A stretch of DNA of 41,187 nt from Clostridium sp. (GCF_026168755.1 NZ_JAPFDR010000025.1:1-41187); one strand, 5' to 3'; numbered from the stretch's first letter, positions 1 through 7,770 are shown. Translations and numbers: made by a program. The notes: generated by a model from the sequence alone, not told the origin.

Positions 1-241
1 CACATTTGGGGTAAACTTTCAGCTTTTATGTTAGTATTTAGTAATACTTTTTGTTTATAATTTTAAATTATATATTTAGTTATAAATAATAAATAATATC
101 TATTTTCAGAATTTTAAAATTATTTAAATCTTGATTCACATTTTATTATATAAATTTAAGTTAGTTATGTGTTTCATAAATTTATACTATCTTACATAAA
201 TATAGATATATCAATCAATGTTTATAAGGGATATAATTTTT

Positions 242-1006
242 ATGAGTAAGAAAAGTATATATGATTTTTTTATAGGATTATTAGCACTAATGCTTTCACT
301 AATGTTAGTGATTGAGATATTTATTAATATACCTAATGAAGTTAAATGGACTTTTTATTATATAGATAATATAGTAAGATTAATATTTATAGGAGATTAT
401 TTTACTAGATTATCAATAAGTAAAGGAAAAAAACAATTTATAAAGAAAAATAAAATTGATTTATTTTCGATTTTTCCTATAAAGTTTTATATAAGAATTT
501 TAGGTTTTACAATTCTACCTAATGTGATTAATCCATCATATTGTATAAAAATAATTAAATTTATGATGCTTGTAATATGTGCTATAAAATTTAAAATTAG
601 AGTTAGAGATGAAATACGTAAAAATAGATTAAATTTTTTATTAGTGATTTCTACAATATTTATTGTCATAGGTGCAGTCTTAATTTCGCTTGTAGAAGGA
701 ATGCCTCTGGGGGATGCGTTATGGTGGAGCTTTGTAACTTTTACAACAGTCGGCTATGGAGATGTTTTATTAAAAACACAGTTAGGAAGAACTATTGCAG
801 TATTATTAATGATAATAGGAATAGGGATTATTGGTGTTATAACTACTAGTCTAACATTGTCTATTATAGGAGGGAGAAAAGGATTTAGAAAGACATATAA
901 AGATAGGGTTATTGATGATGTAAAAAGTATGCTAGATAATTATGATGAGTTAACACTTGAGGATATTGATAATATTGCTAAAATTTTAAAATCATTAAAG
1001 GATTAA
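242..1006 (+). CDS. Voltage-gated-like potassium channel (ion transport family)
   Basis: Probable K+ channel subunit of about 254 residues in the cytoplasmic membrane. The sequence shows several hydrophobic segments, a re-entrant pore region and a selectivity filter TTVGYGD at about residues 168-174, followed by a last membrane helix and a charged cytoplasmic tail. The segment before the pore (RLIFIGDYFTRL) resembles the voltage-sensor-like helices of six-TM channels, but it has few regularly spaced arginines, so real voltage gating is uncertain. An ATG at 218 is in frame, but it has no ribosome binding site; AAGGG at 226-230 serves the ATG at 242, which I chose. It is monocistronic and precedes a tRNA gene. 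Confidence 0.85.
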   Translation: MSKKSIYDFFIGLLALMLSLMLVIEIFINIPNEVKWTFYYIDNIVRLIFIGDYFTRLSISKGKKQFIKKNKIDLFSIFPIKFYIRILGFTILPNVINPSYCIKIIKFMMLVICAIKFKIRVRDEIRKNRLNFLLVISTIFIVIGAVLISLVEGMPLGDALWWSFVTFTTVGYGDVLLKTQLGRTIAVLLMIIGIGIIGVITTSLTLSIIGGRKGFRKTYKDRVIDDVKSMLDNYDELTLEDIDNIAKILKSLKD

Positions 1007-1020
1007 ATGGAAAATAATTC

Positions 1021-1049
1021 TTGAAAATAAGCTTGAAGTAATTTAAAAT
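1021..1049 (+). promoter_or_regulatory. Promoter of tRNA-Leu
   Basis: TTGAAA at 1021-1026, a 17-base spacer and TAAAAT at 1044-1049 form a sigma-A-type promoter that would start transcription about 12 bases before the tRNA. Seen in sequence; function inferred. Confidence 0.55.
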
Positions 1050-1068
1050 TAAATTAATAGGTATTTAT

Positions 1069-1155
1069 GCAGGTGTGCTGGAATAGGCAGACAGGATAGA
1101 TTGAGGGTCTATTAAGGGAATCCTTGTGTGGGTTCAAGTCCCACCATCTGCACCA
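1069..1155 (+). tRNA. tRNA-Leu (anticodon GAG), CCA encoded
   Basis: An 87-base class II tRNA. The acceptor stem GCAGGTG pairs with CATCTGC at 1145-1151 (one G-T pair). The anticodon stem ATAGA/TCTAT encloses the 7-base loop TTGAGGG, giving anticodon GAG, which reads CUC/CUU leucine codons. A long variable arm, expected for tRNA-Leu, and the T-arm GGGTTCAAGTCCC are present. The discriminator A and CCA are encoded (1152-1155). This tRNA matches the CTC specifier of the T-box leader 1.3 kb downstream. Confidence 0.95.
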
Positions 1156-1290
1156 ATTATTATACTATAGACTATTTCAACGAAAAGATGCAGAGTTTGA
1201 TAGCTAAATTACAAAAGACAAGCTGTTATTTGTATTTATTTTTAGAAATAGTTTTTTTGTTATATATTGAGTGAGGAAAGGAAATAAAAA

Positions 1291-2250
1291 ATGAAAAAAA
1301 TAGTAATATTAGATGGTAAAACATTAGGAGATATAAAATTAGATAAATTAAGTGAAATTGGAGAAGTTAAATATTATGACACTACTGATATTAGTGAAGT
1401 AAAGGAGAGAGTAAGAGAAGCTAATATAGTATTAACCAATAAAGTAGTTTTAAATAGAGAAAACTTAAGTGATGCAAATAATTTAGAATTTATAGCAGAG
1501 GTAGCTACTGGATTTAATAATATAGATGTAGAGTATGCTAAAGAAAAAGGAATAGGAGTAGCTAATGTTGCAGGATATTCTACTAATGCAGTTGTTCAAC
1601 ATACATTTGCAGTTGCTTTAGCTCTATTAGATGAGGTTACTTATTATGATAGTTATGTTAAGAGTGGAGAGTATTCAAAATCAGGATTATTTACATGTTT
1701 AGATAAACCTTATTATGAAATTGAGGGTAAAACTTGGGGAATAATAGGGCTTGGAAACATTGGTAAAAAAGTTGCTAAAATAGCTGAAGCTTTTGGAGCT
1801 AAAGTAGTATATTATTCAACAACAGGCAATAATTCTAATGATGAATTTAGTAGAGTATCTTTTGATGAGTTATTAAGTAAGAGTGATATTATTTCTATAC
1901 ATGCACCATTAAATGAGAATACTTTAGGATTACTAGATTATGATGCATTATGTAAAATGAAAAATTCAGCTATATTAGTTAATATGGGTAGAGGTCCTAT
2001 TGTTGTAGAAGAGGATTTAGCAAGAGCTATTGATGAAAATAAAATTAGAGGAGCTGCTTTAGATGTATTTGAAGTAGAGCCAATAAATATAAATAGTTCT
2101 CTTTTAACAATGAAAAATAAGGATAAAATAATATTATCTCCTCATATAGCGTGGGCAAGTGTAGAGGCAAGAGAAAGGTTATTTAATGAGGTTATAGAAA
2201 ATATAATAGCATTTTATAATGGTGAAATTAGAAATATAGTAGATAAATAA
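1291..2250 (+). CDS. D-isomer-specific 2-hydroxyacid dehydrogenase
   Basis: Cytosolic NAD(P)-dependent oxidoreductase of 319 residues, normal length for the family, which interconverts 2-keto acids and D-2-hydroxyacids (glycerate, hydroxypyruvate or lactate type). Visible: Rossmann motif GLGNIG at 153-158 and the catalytic triad Arg234 (NMGRGPIV), Glu263 (DVFEVEP) and His285 (SPHIAW). After the second Rossmann strand the usual acidic NAD-specificity residue is not obvious (VVYYSTT), so NADP preference is possible. AGGAAAGG precedes the ATG. It stands alone between the tRNA and the leuA T-box leader. HIAWAS resembles glycerate dehydrogenases, but the substrate cannot be assigned from sequence. 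Confidence 0.85.
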   Translation: MKKIVILDGKTLGDIKLDKLSEIGEVKYYDTTDISEVKERVREANIVLTNKVVLNRENLSDANNLEFIAEVATGFNNIDVEYAKEKGIGVANVAGYSTNAVVQHTFAVALALLDEVTYYDSYVKSGEYSKSGLFTCLDKPYYEIEGKTWGIIGLGNIGKKVAKIAEAFGAKVVYYSTTGNNSNDEFSRVSFDELLSKSDIISIHAPLNENTLGLLDYDALCKMKNSAILVNMGRGPIVVEEDLARAIDENKIRGAALDVFEVEPININSSLLTMKNKDKIILSPHIAWASVEARERLFNEVIENIIAFYNGEIRNIVDK

Positions 2251-2264
2251 ATATAGTATATTAA

Positions 2265-2293
2265 TTGACAGGAATATACTTTTATAGTAAAAT
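2265..2293 (+). promoter_or_regulatory. Promoter of the leuA T-box leader
   Basis: Consensus-like sigma-A promoter: TTGACA at 2265-2270, exactly 17 bases, TAAAAT at 2288-2293. Transcription would start near 2300, just ahead of the T-box. Confidence 0.75.
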
Positions 2294-2299
2294 TATAAA

Positions 2300-2527
2300 A
2301 AGTCATAAAAAAGCAAAGATTGAGAGTAGTAGAAAATAAGTAATTTTTCAGAGAGTAGACGGGGCTGTGAGTCTATGAATTAATATTTTTGAACTCGCTC
2401 ATGAGCTATAGGGATGAAATTTTAGTAGTCTTTATCGGAATAATACCGTTATTTTAATTAAGTGAAATTTTGGATGGTACCGCGCAAACACGCTCCAATA
2501 TAAGGTGTGTTTGTGCGGTTTTTTTGC
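2300..2527 (+). promoter_or_regulatory. T-box riboswitch, leucine (CUC) specifier
   Basis: tRNA-sensing leader of leuA. The invariant T-box sequence TGGTACCGCG lies at 2475-2484. It overlaps an intrinsic terminator in which CCGCGCAAACAC pairs with GTGTTTGTGCGG before a T run at 2519-2525. Stem I has the AGAGAG start and the GGGGCTGTGAG distal-loop element. The specifier region reads GAA-CTC, with CTC at 2394-2396, a leucine codon. By the known mechanism, uncharged tRNA-Leu binding the specifier and T-box stabilises the antiterminator, so leuA is read when leucine is short. The specifier is complementary to the GAG anticodon of the tRNA at 1069-1155. Confidence 0.93.
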
Positions 2528-2587
2528 TTTGTTTTAAATGGCTTATTGCAAATCTATTATATTTAAATTTAAAGGGGGCTTTTATGA

Positions 2588-4255
2588 ATGTTAAATTACA
2601 ATAAGTATAGAAGATTTGAAACAATAAATTTTAAGGAAAGAACTTGGCCAAATAATATTGTTGAAAAAGCACCAATATGGTGCAGTGTAGATTTAAGAGA
2701 TGGGAATCAGGCTCTTATAAATCCAATGAATATAGATGAAAAGATAGAGTTCTTTAATTTGTTAGTTAAATTGGGGTTTAAGGAAATAGAAGTCGGTTTT
2801 CCATCAGCATCTCAAATAGAGTATGATTTTTTAAGAAGATTAATTGACGAAAATTATATTCCTGATGATGTAGTAGTTCAAGTATTGACACAGGCAAGAC
2901 CACATTTAATAGAAAAGACTTTTGAAGCATTACAGGGAGTTAAACAAGCCATAGTGCATATATATAACTCTACATCTGTGTTACAGAGAGATGTTGTTTT
3001 TAATATGAGCAAAGAGGAAATAAAGAAAATTGCTATAGAGGGAACAGAGCTTGTAAAAAAATATTCTTCAGACTTTGAAGGGAAAATATTTTTAGAATAT
3101 TCACCAGAAAGTTTTACTGGTACAGAAGTAGAGTATGCTCTTGAAGTATGTGATGCAGTTGCAGATATTTGGGGAGCATCCCAGGATAATAAAATAATAA
3201 TAAATCTTCCATCAACTGTTCAAATGGATACACCAAATATTTTTGCTGATCAAATAGAGTATATGTGTAAAAACTTTAAAGATAGAGAGAGAGTAATAGT
3301 AAGTGTTCATCCTCATAATGATAGAGGAACAGGTGTAGCTGATGCAGAATTAGCACTTTTAGCTGGAGCTGATAGAGTAGAAGGAACTTTATTTGGTAAT
3401 GGAGAAAGAACAGGCAATGTTGATATATTGACTGTTGCATATAATATGTTTTCACATGGTGTAAATCCTATGTTAAATCTTGAAAATATAAATGAAATAA
3501 TTGAAACATATGAAAGGTGTGTTAAAATACCTGTTCATGTAAGACATCCTTATGCTGGTAATTTAGTATTTACAGCTTTCTCAGGTTCTCATCAAGATGC
3601 TATAAATAAGGGAATGAAAAAGTACCAGGAAAGAGGAGGTAAATTATGGGAAGTGCCTTACTTACCTGTTGATCCAAGTGATTTAGGAAGAGAATATGAG
3701 CCTTTAGTAAGGATAAATAGCCAATCAGGAAAAGGTGGAGTAGCTTTCGTAATGGATCATTGTTTTGGATATAAGTTACCAAAGGCAATGCAACAAGAGT
3801 TTGCAGAAGTAGTACAAAAGATTTCTGAAGTTAAGGGAGAAGTTCAACCAAATGAAATTCTAGAAGTATTTAAGAAGGAATATTTAGAGTTAGATGAACC
3901 ATTTAAATTAATAAATATATCTATATCTGATGTAAATCATGGAAGTAATGCAACTACTAAAGTTAATGCAAAAATTAAATATAATGATGTAGAAATTGAT
4001 ATAGAAGGTGTTGGTAATGGTCCTATAGACTCTTTAGGTAAAGCTTTATATAACAGTAATCTAATAAATATATCTATTATGGATTATAAGGAGCATGCAT
4101 TAAGCAAAGGGTCAGAAGCAGAAGCTGCAGCTTATGTATATATGAAAAGAGATGATATATATAAGAAAACATTTGGGGTTGGAGTTGATAGTAATATAAC
4201 ACGTGCATCTATAAAATCTATAATTAGTGCAATAAATAGATTGTATAAATTGTAA
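2588..4255 (+). CDS. leuA: 2-isopropylmalate synthase (long, LeuA type 2)
   Basis: First committed enzyme of leucine synthesis: condenses acetyl-CoA with 2-ketoisovalerate. 555 residues, the length of the long LeuA class. The TIM barrel carries the metal/substrate motif DLRDGNQALINP near residue 37, then EVGFPSAS and the HPHNDRG metal site. The C-terminal third (from about residue 430, with GNGPIDSLGKAL) is the leucine-binding LeuA dimerisation domain, so feedback inhibition is likely. Control by the upstream CUC T-box confirms a leucine role. The GGGGG at 2574-2578 also serves an out-of-frame ATG at 2584 that opens a 6-codon frame (see findings). No other leu genes follow. Confidence 0.95.
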   Translation: MLNYNKYRRFETINFKERTWPNNIVEKAPIWCSVDLRDGNQALINPMNIDEKIEFFNLLVKLGFKEIEVGFPSASQIEYDFLRRLIDENYIPDDVVVQVLTQARPHLIEKTFEALQGVKQAIVHIYNSTSVLQRDVVFNMSKEEIKKIAIEGTELVKKYSSDFEGKIFLEYSPESFTGTEVEYALEVCDAVADIWGASQDNKIIINLPSTVQMDTPNIFADQIEYMCKNFKDRERVIVSVHPHNDRGTGVADAELALLAGADRVEGTLFGNGERTGNVDILTVAYNMFSHGVNPMLNLENINEIIETYERCVKIPVHVRHPYAGNLVFTAFSGSHQDAINKGMKKYQERGGKLWEVPYLPVDPSDLGREYEPLVRINSQSGKGGVAFVMDHCFGYKLPKAMQQEFAEVVQKISEVKGEVQPNEILEVFKKEYLELDEPFKLINISISDVNHGSNATTKVNAKIKYNDVEIDIEGVGNGPIDSLGKALYNSNLINISIMDYKEHALSKGSEAEAAAYVYMKRDDIYKKTFGVGVDSNITRASIKSIISAINRLYKL

Positions 4256-4263
4256 AAAATACA

Positions 4264-4292
4264 TTGATTTTTTTGAAATTAATGTATATAAT
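4264..4292 (+). promoter_or_regulatory. Promoter of the glycine riboswitch transcript
   Basis: TTGATT at 4264-4269, a 17-base spacer and a perfect TATAAT at 4287-4292, directly upstream of the riboswitch. Confidence 0.7.
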
Positions 4293-4311
4293 GACCTTAT
4301 AATTTAATATG

Positions 4312-4478
4312 TTCGGATGAAGGTAATGGGAGAGCGATTTGAATCCACCGAAGAAGTAAATCTTTCAGGTATTAGGACCGTTACTGGACGAGCCTCTGGA
4401 GAGACTCATATTAGAGCACCGAAGGAGCAAGGTTTAGTTTAAATTAAACTGAAACTCTCAGGTAAAAGGACAGGGGAT
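4312..4478 (+). promoter_or_regulatory. Tandem glycine riboswitch
   Basis: Two consecutive glycine aptamers. Aptamer 1 (about 4315-4390) has GGGAGAG, CCACCGAAGAAG, a TCAGG core and AGGACCG. Aptamer 2 (about 4394-4478) has TGGAGAG, GCACCGAAGGAGCAA and the hallmark CTCTCAGGTAAAAGGACAG. The short linker is the normal tandem arrangement. The switch precedes a Na+/amino-acid symporter, a common target for this class, so the symporter probably carries glycine. A palindromic repeat lies between the aptamers and the gene. Confidence 0.95.
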
Positions 4479-4511
4479 AAAAGTGATTATAGTGAAAAAA
4501 TAAATTGAATG

Positions 4512-4639
4512 TAAGGTGTAGGTCTACAAGTAATTACGTGGAGATAGAAAAAATGAAATATAAATTCTACGACTTAATTTCACAGTTGCTGGAAAATAAA
4601 TATTTCATTTTTTCGCTTATACGCAACGAACAATTTAGT
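4512..4639 (+). repeat. Palindromic repeat, copy A (short form)
   Basis: An element of about 128 bases starting TAAGGTG and ending near CGAACAATTTAGT. It has a perfect 14-base hairpin stem: 4547-4560 (GAAAAAATGAAATA) pairs with 4601-4614. Read on the opposite strand, both the arms and the outer flanks (TAAGGTG..., ATTACGTGG, CGAACAATTTAGT) match copy B at 7043-7304. It lies inside the leader between the glycine riboswitch and the symporter gene. Confidence 0.8.
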
Positions 4640-4661
4640 TTTTAAACCTATAGTTATTTTT

Positions 4662-4701
4662 AATCTCCTCCTATAAATTTATTTTTAAGGGGGATTTTTT
4701 T
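4662..4701 (+). terminator. Candidate expression platform: hairpin covering the symporter ribosome binding site
   Basis: AATCTCCT at 4662-4669 can pair with GGGGGATT at 4689-4696 (two G-U pairs), followed by a T run that ends at the ATG. The 3' arm contains the only Shine-Dalgarno of the gene. The hairpin could therefore act as an intrinsic terminator, as an SD sequestrator, or both. Pairing is seen in sequence; its role as the riboswitch output is inferred. Confidence 0.5.
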
Positions 4702-6108
4702 ATGGAAATTTTTAAATCAATTGAGCAATTATTAAATAGTATTAATGGTATAGTATGGGGGCCACCTTTACTTATATTATTAGTTGGAACAGGAATTTAT
4801 TTTACTTTTAAGTTAAAATTATTACAAATATTTAAGCTACCATTAGCTATTAAATATTTATTTTCAAAAGATGATGAAGAGTATGATGAGGATGCAAAGG
4901 GAGATGTATCAAGTTTTGCGGCACTTTGCACTGCTTTATCAGCAACTATAGGAACTGGAAATATTGTAGGTGTTGCAACTGCAATAGCAACAGGTGGTCC
5001 AGGAGCTCTTTTATGGATGTGGATAGCAGCATTTTTTGGTATGGCAACTAAATATGCAGAAGGTGTTTTAGCAATTAAGTATAGAGAAGTAGATGAAAAT
5101 GGTCAAATGTCTGGTGGTCCTATGTATTATATAGAAAGAGGAGTAGGAAATAAATTTTTGGCCAAGATGTTTGCTGTTTTTGGTGTTGGAGTAGCACTTT
5201 TAGGAATAGGAACATTTGGACAGGTGAACTCTATAGCATCGGCAGCTAAAATAATATTTAATGTACCATCATGGATTAGTGCAGTAATTATTACAGTTTT
5301 AGTAGCATTAGTTACATTAGGTGGTATAAAGAGAATATCAAAAGTTGCTGAAAAGATAGTTCCAGCAATGGCAATCTTATATATATTAGGAGCATTGATG
5401 GTATTAGTGTTTAATTTCAAGGCTTTACCAGGAGCTATTATGTTAATATTGTATAGTGCAATTAATCCTAGAGCTGCATTAGGTGGTGCAGTAGGTATAA
5501 CTGTGGCAATAGCTATTCAAAGAGGAGTGGGAAGAGGTGTATTTTCTAATGAAGCTGGTTTAGGAAGTGCACCAATAGCAGCAGCTGCTGCTAAAACAAA
5601 GTCTCCAGTTAAACAAGGGTTAATTTCAATGACTGGAACATTTATAGATACAATAATAATTTGTACAATGACAGGATTAGCTATAGTTTTAACAGGAAGT
5701 TTTAATAGTGGACTTAAAGGAGCTGAAATGACAACATTAGCTTTTCAACAAGGGTTACCTTTTGCAGTTTTAGGGAAATATATAGTAAATATAGGGTTAA
5801 TATTTTTTGCATTTACTACTATTATAGGTTGGAACTATTATGGTGAGAGATGTATTGAATATTTAATTGGTGTAAAAGGTATAAAGCTATATAAATTTGT
5901 ATTTATAGTATTTGTAGGGGTAGGGCCTTTTTTATCATTAGATTTAGTTTTTATAATAGCAGATATAGTAAATGGATTAATGGCATTACCTAATTTAGTT
6001 GGATTAATAGCATTGAGGCATGTAGTTATAAATGAGACTAATGAGTTCTTTGAAAAGTTAAATGAGGAAAGCAAAATAGCAAAAGATAATAAATTACAAG
6101 TTAATTAG
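4702..6108 (+). CDS. Sodium:alanine/glycine symporter (AGCS family)
   Basis: Integral membrane Na+-coupled transporter of 468 residues, normal for the AGCS (AlsT/DagA) family, with about 10-11 hydrophobic segments. Family motifs are present: SALCTALSATIGTGNIVGVATAI-type N-terminal block near residues 74-94, GGPMYYIERG, and GVGRGVFSNEAGLGSAPIAA. The family carries alanine or glycine; the glycine riboswitch upstream favours glycine. GGGGG lies 8 bases before the ATG and is inside a possible hairpin. A strong terminator follows, so the gene is monocistronic. Confidence 0.92.
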   Translation: MEIFKSIEQLLNSINGIVWGPPLLILLVGTGIYFTFKLKLLQIFKLPLAIKYLFSKDDEEYDEDAKGDVSSFAALCTALSATIGTGNIVGVATAIATGGPGALLWMWIAAFFGMATKYAEGVLAIKYREVDENGQMSGGPMYYIERGVGNKFLAKMFAVFGVGVALLGIGTFGQVNSIASAAKIIFNVPSWISAVIITVLVALVTLGGIKRISKVAEKIVPAMAILYILGALMVLVFNFKALPGAIMLILYSAINPRAALGGAVGITVAIAIQRGVGRGVFSNEAGLGSAPIAAAAAKTKSPVKQGLISMTGTFIDTIIICTMTGLAIVLTGSFNSGLKGAEMTTLAFQQGLPFAVLGKYIVNIGLIFFAFTTIIGWNYYGERCIEYLIGVKGIKLYKFVFIVFVGVGPFLSLDLVFIIADIVNGLMALPNLVGLIALRHVVINETNEFFEKLNEESKIAKDNKLQVN

Positions 6109-6113
6109 AGAAT

Positions 6114-6163
6114 AAAGGATCCATATATGTTATTAAGAATATATATGGATCCTTTTGCTTTTT
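6114..6163 (+). terminator. Terminator of the symporter gene
   Basis: AAAGGATCCATATAT pairs with ATATATGGATCCTTT around a short loop, followed by TTGCTTTTT. Confidence 0.85.
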
Positions 6164-6315
6164 AAAAAAGTAAAATAAGTAATAAACATTTAATAAATAC
6201 ATATTATTAAGTGTAATAAAAAATATATATAAAGGCAAAATAATTACAAAAAGAATATTAATTTAGAGATACCAAAATTATAAGGTGTATTTTAAAGGTT
6301 ATAGGAGAGTTTGGA

Positions 6316-7047
6316 ATGAAAAAAAAAATTAAATATAATGGGTTAAGGAGCTATACTCAAAGAAATAAAAAAATAAAGTTAGAAAAAATATGTATAGTTA
6401 GTGTATTTACAATTTTTACATTATATATAATGATTTTGAAATTAAGAAGTAATATTTCTGAAGAAACAAGTGATTTGAAAGAAATATCAGTTATAGAAAA
6501 TAATACCCAAGAAGCTGCTTTAGAAGAAAGTAAGGTAGATCCTACTAATCAAGAGGTATATTCTAATACATATATAGATAGTGAAAAGATGGCCTTTATA
6601 GAAAGTATATCGGAAGGAGCTACTAGTAATTATAATAAGTATGGAATATTACCATCAATAACTATGGCACAAGCAATATTAGAATCAGGGTGGGGAAACT
6701 CTGAATTAGCAGTTACACATAATAATTTATTTGGAATAAAAGCTGATTTAAGATGGAATGGTGCTGTTGCTACTATAGTTACAAATGAAAATTATAATGA
6801 CTCTACAGTAGCTAATTTTAGAAAGTATGATAGTATTAATGAATCAATTGAAGATCATGGAAAGTTTCTATATGAAAACTCAAGATATGCTGAATATGGA
6901 TTATTTGATGGAAAAGATTATAAAGCTCAAGCACAAGCTTTAGAAGATGCAGGATATAGTACAGTTAAAAATGAGAATGGAGAGCCAATATATGCTGATA
7001 AATTAATATCACTTATAGAAAAATACAACCTAATGCAATATGACTAA
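6316..7047 (+). CDS. Membrane-anchored N-acetylglucosaminidase (GH73)
   Basis: Peptidoglycan hydrolase of 243 residues. A basic start and one hydrophobic helix (about 24-44) anchor it outside the membrane; an acidic linker (about 50-90) leads to a glucosaminidase domain (about 93-240) like that of FlgJ/LytG/AtlA. The catalytic acid is probably Glu123 in AQAILESGWGNS; NNLFGIK and the FRKYDS/EDHGKFLYEN blocks are typical of GH73. AGGAG precedes the ATG. There are no cell-wall-binding repeats, so it is probably a housekeeping remodelling enzyme. Its TAA stop (7045-7047) lies within the conserved edge of repeat copy B. Confidence 0.88.
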   Translation: MKKKIKYNGLRSYTQRNKKIKLEKICIVSVFTIFTLYIMILKLRSNISEETSDLKEISVIENNTQEAALEESKVDPTNQEVYSNTYIDSEKMAFIESISEGATSNYNKYGILPSITMAQAILESGWGNSELAVTHNNLFGIKADLRWNGAVATIVTNENYNDSTVANFRKYDSINESIEDHGKFLYENSRYAEYGLFDGKDYKAQAQALEDAGYSTVKNENGEPIYADKLISLIEKYNLMQYD

Positions 7048-7304
7048 ATTGTTCGTTACGTGGAAGCGAAAAAATGAAATATTTATTTTCCAGTAACCGT
7101 GAAATTTTCACCTAGAATTTATATAATTGATTCCGTAAAGTTTGCTAAAGTTTTTAAACTCGCTATTCGCTCAAACAGTAAAAACTTCTTTACGCAACTT
7201 TACTACATCAATTATTAAATTCTACGGCTTAATTTCAATGGTCCTTCCAAATTAATATTTCATTTTTTCTTTTTTCACGTAACTAATTATAACCTTGCAC
7301 CTTA
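7043..7304 (-). repeat. Palindromic repeat, copy B (long form, nested dyads)
   Basis: About 262 bases, inverted relative to copy A. The outer stem 7068-7083 (GAAAAAATGAAATATT) pairs perfectly with 7254-7269. Inside lie a second dyad ATAATTGAT/ATCAATTAT and an innermost one starting GTAAAGTT and ending AACTTTAC. Outer flanks match copy A: ACTAAATTGTTCGTTACGTGG on the left (copy A has GCGT for ACGT) and the complement of TAAGGTGCAAGG on the right. Copy A lacks most of the interior of B. No open reading frame. Confidence 0.8.
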
Positions 7305-7350
7305 TAGTTAATCATTTCTGGCTACATATATATGACAAATAATTAACTTT

Positions 7351-7494
7351 TAAGGTGGCATTGCGGTTCAGCAAGTGGAAGAGAAAATATTAATGATATA
7401 ACCGGAAGAAATATTGTAATTAAATTCTTAACGTAAATTACACAATTTCTGGAGGTTATATCATTAATTTTTCGGATCCATGTGGTGAACGATG
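7351..7494 (+). repeat. Palindromic repeat, copy C (diverged relative)
   Basis: Same layout as A and B: TAAGGTG start at 7351, AAGTGGAAGAG, a long hairpin, and a GTGGTGAACGATG end. The hairpin arms 7383-7403 and 7454-7473 pair almost perfectly (one bulged base), although their sequence (TAATGATATAACC) differs from that of A and B. An inner dyad ATTGTAATT/AATTACACAAT is present. It ends beside the stop codon of the acylphosphatase gene. Relationship to A and B rests on layout and short flank matches. Confidence 0.55.
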
Positions 7495-7497
7495 TTT

Positions 7498-7770
7498 TTA
7501 ATAGTGTTCTGTGAAGGTATGTTCTTGAGGGAGTGTTTCTATTTTCTTTTGATAAAGCTCATCAACTCTGATAAAGTGATTCCCTTTTTTGATATTTTTA
7601 ATAAATTTTTCAATGGAACTTTCTTCACCTTGAACTTCCATTTCTACCATGCCATTATCCATATTTCTAACCCAGCCGGTTAAATCTAATGTACGAGTAT
7701 TCATTGTACAGAAGAATCTGAATCCAACGCCTTGTACACGACCTTCAACAATTATATAGTATCTAATCAT
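7498..7770 (-). CDS. acyP: Acylphosphatase
   Basis: Small cytosolic hydrolase of carboxyl-phosphate bonds, 90 residues, full length. The signature GRVQGVGFRFF (10-20) carries the phosphate-binding Arg18; Asn36 in GWVRNMDNG is the second catalytic residue; GEESSIEKFI is the usual C-terminal helix region. AAGGAGGAA lies just before the ATG. It is convergent with the glucosaminidase gene, with two palindromic repeats between them. Confidence 0.95.
   Translation of the reverse strand: MIRYYIIVEGRVQGVGFRFFCTMNTRTLDLTGWVRNMDNGMVEMEVQGEESSIEKFIKNIKKGNHFIRVDELYQKKIETLPQEHTFTEHY

Noticed and set aside
1..40. The first bases (CACATTTGGGGTAAAC) as a possible insertion-sequence end matching the IS30 at the right edge
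   Set aside because: No inverted repeat or transposase fragment can be shown in the few bases available.
4512..7494. The repeats as a CRISPR array or as ordinary terminators
   Set aside because: Copies are few, inverted, of unequal length and without spacers; A lies inside a leader and B spans 262 bases with conserved flanks, unlike simple terminators.
7492..7683. Plus-strand frame opposite the acylphosphatase gene
   Set aside because: No ribosome binding site and no recognisable protein; the minus-strand acylphosphatase is clear.
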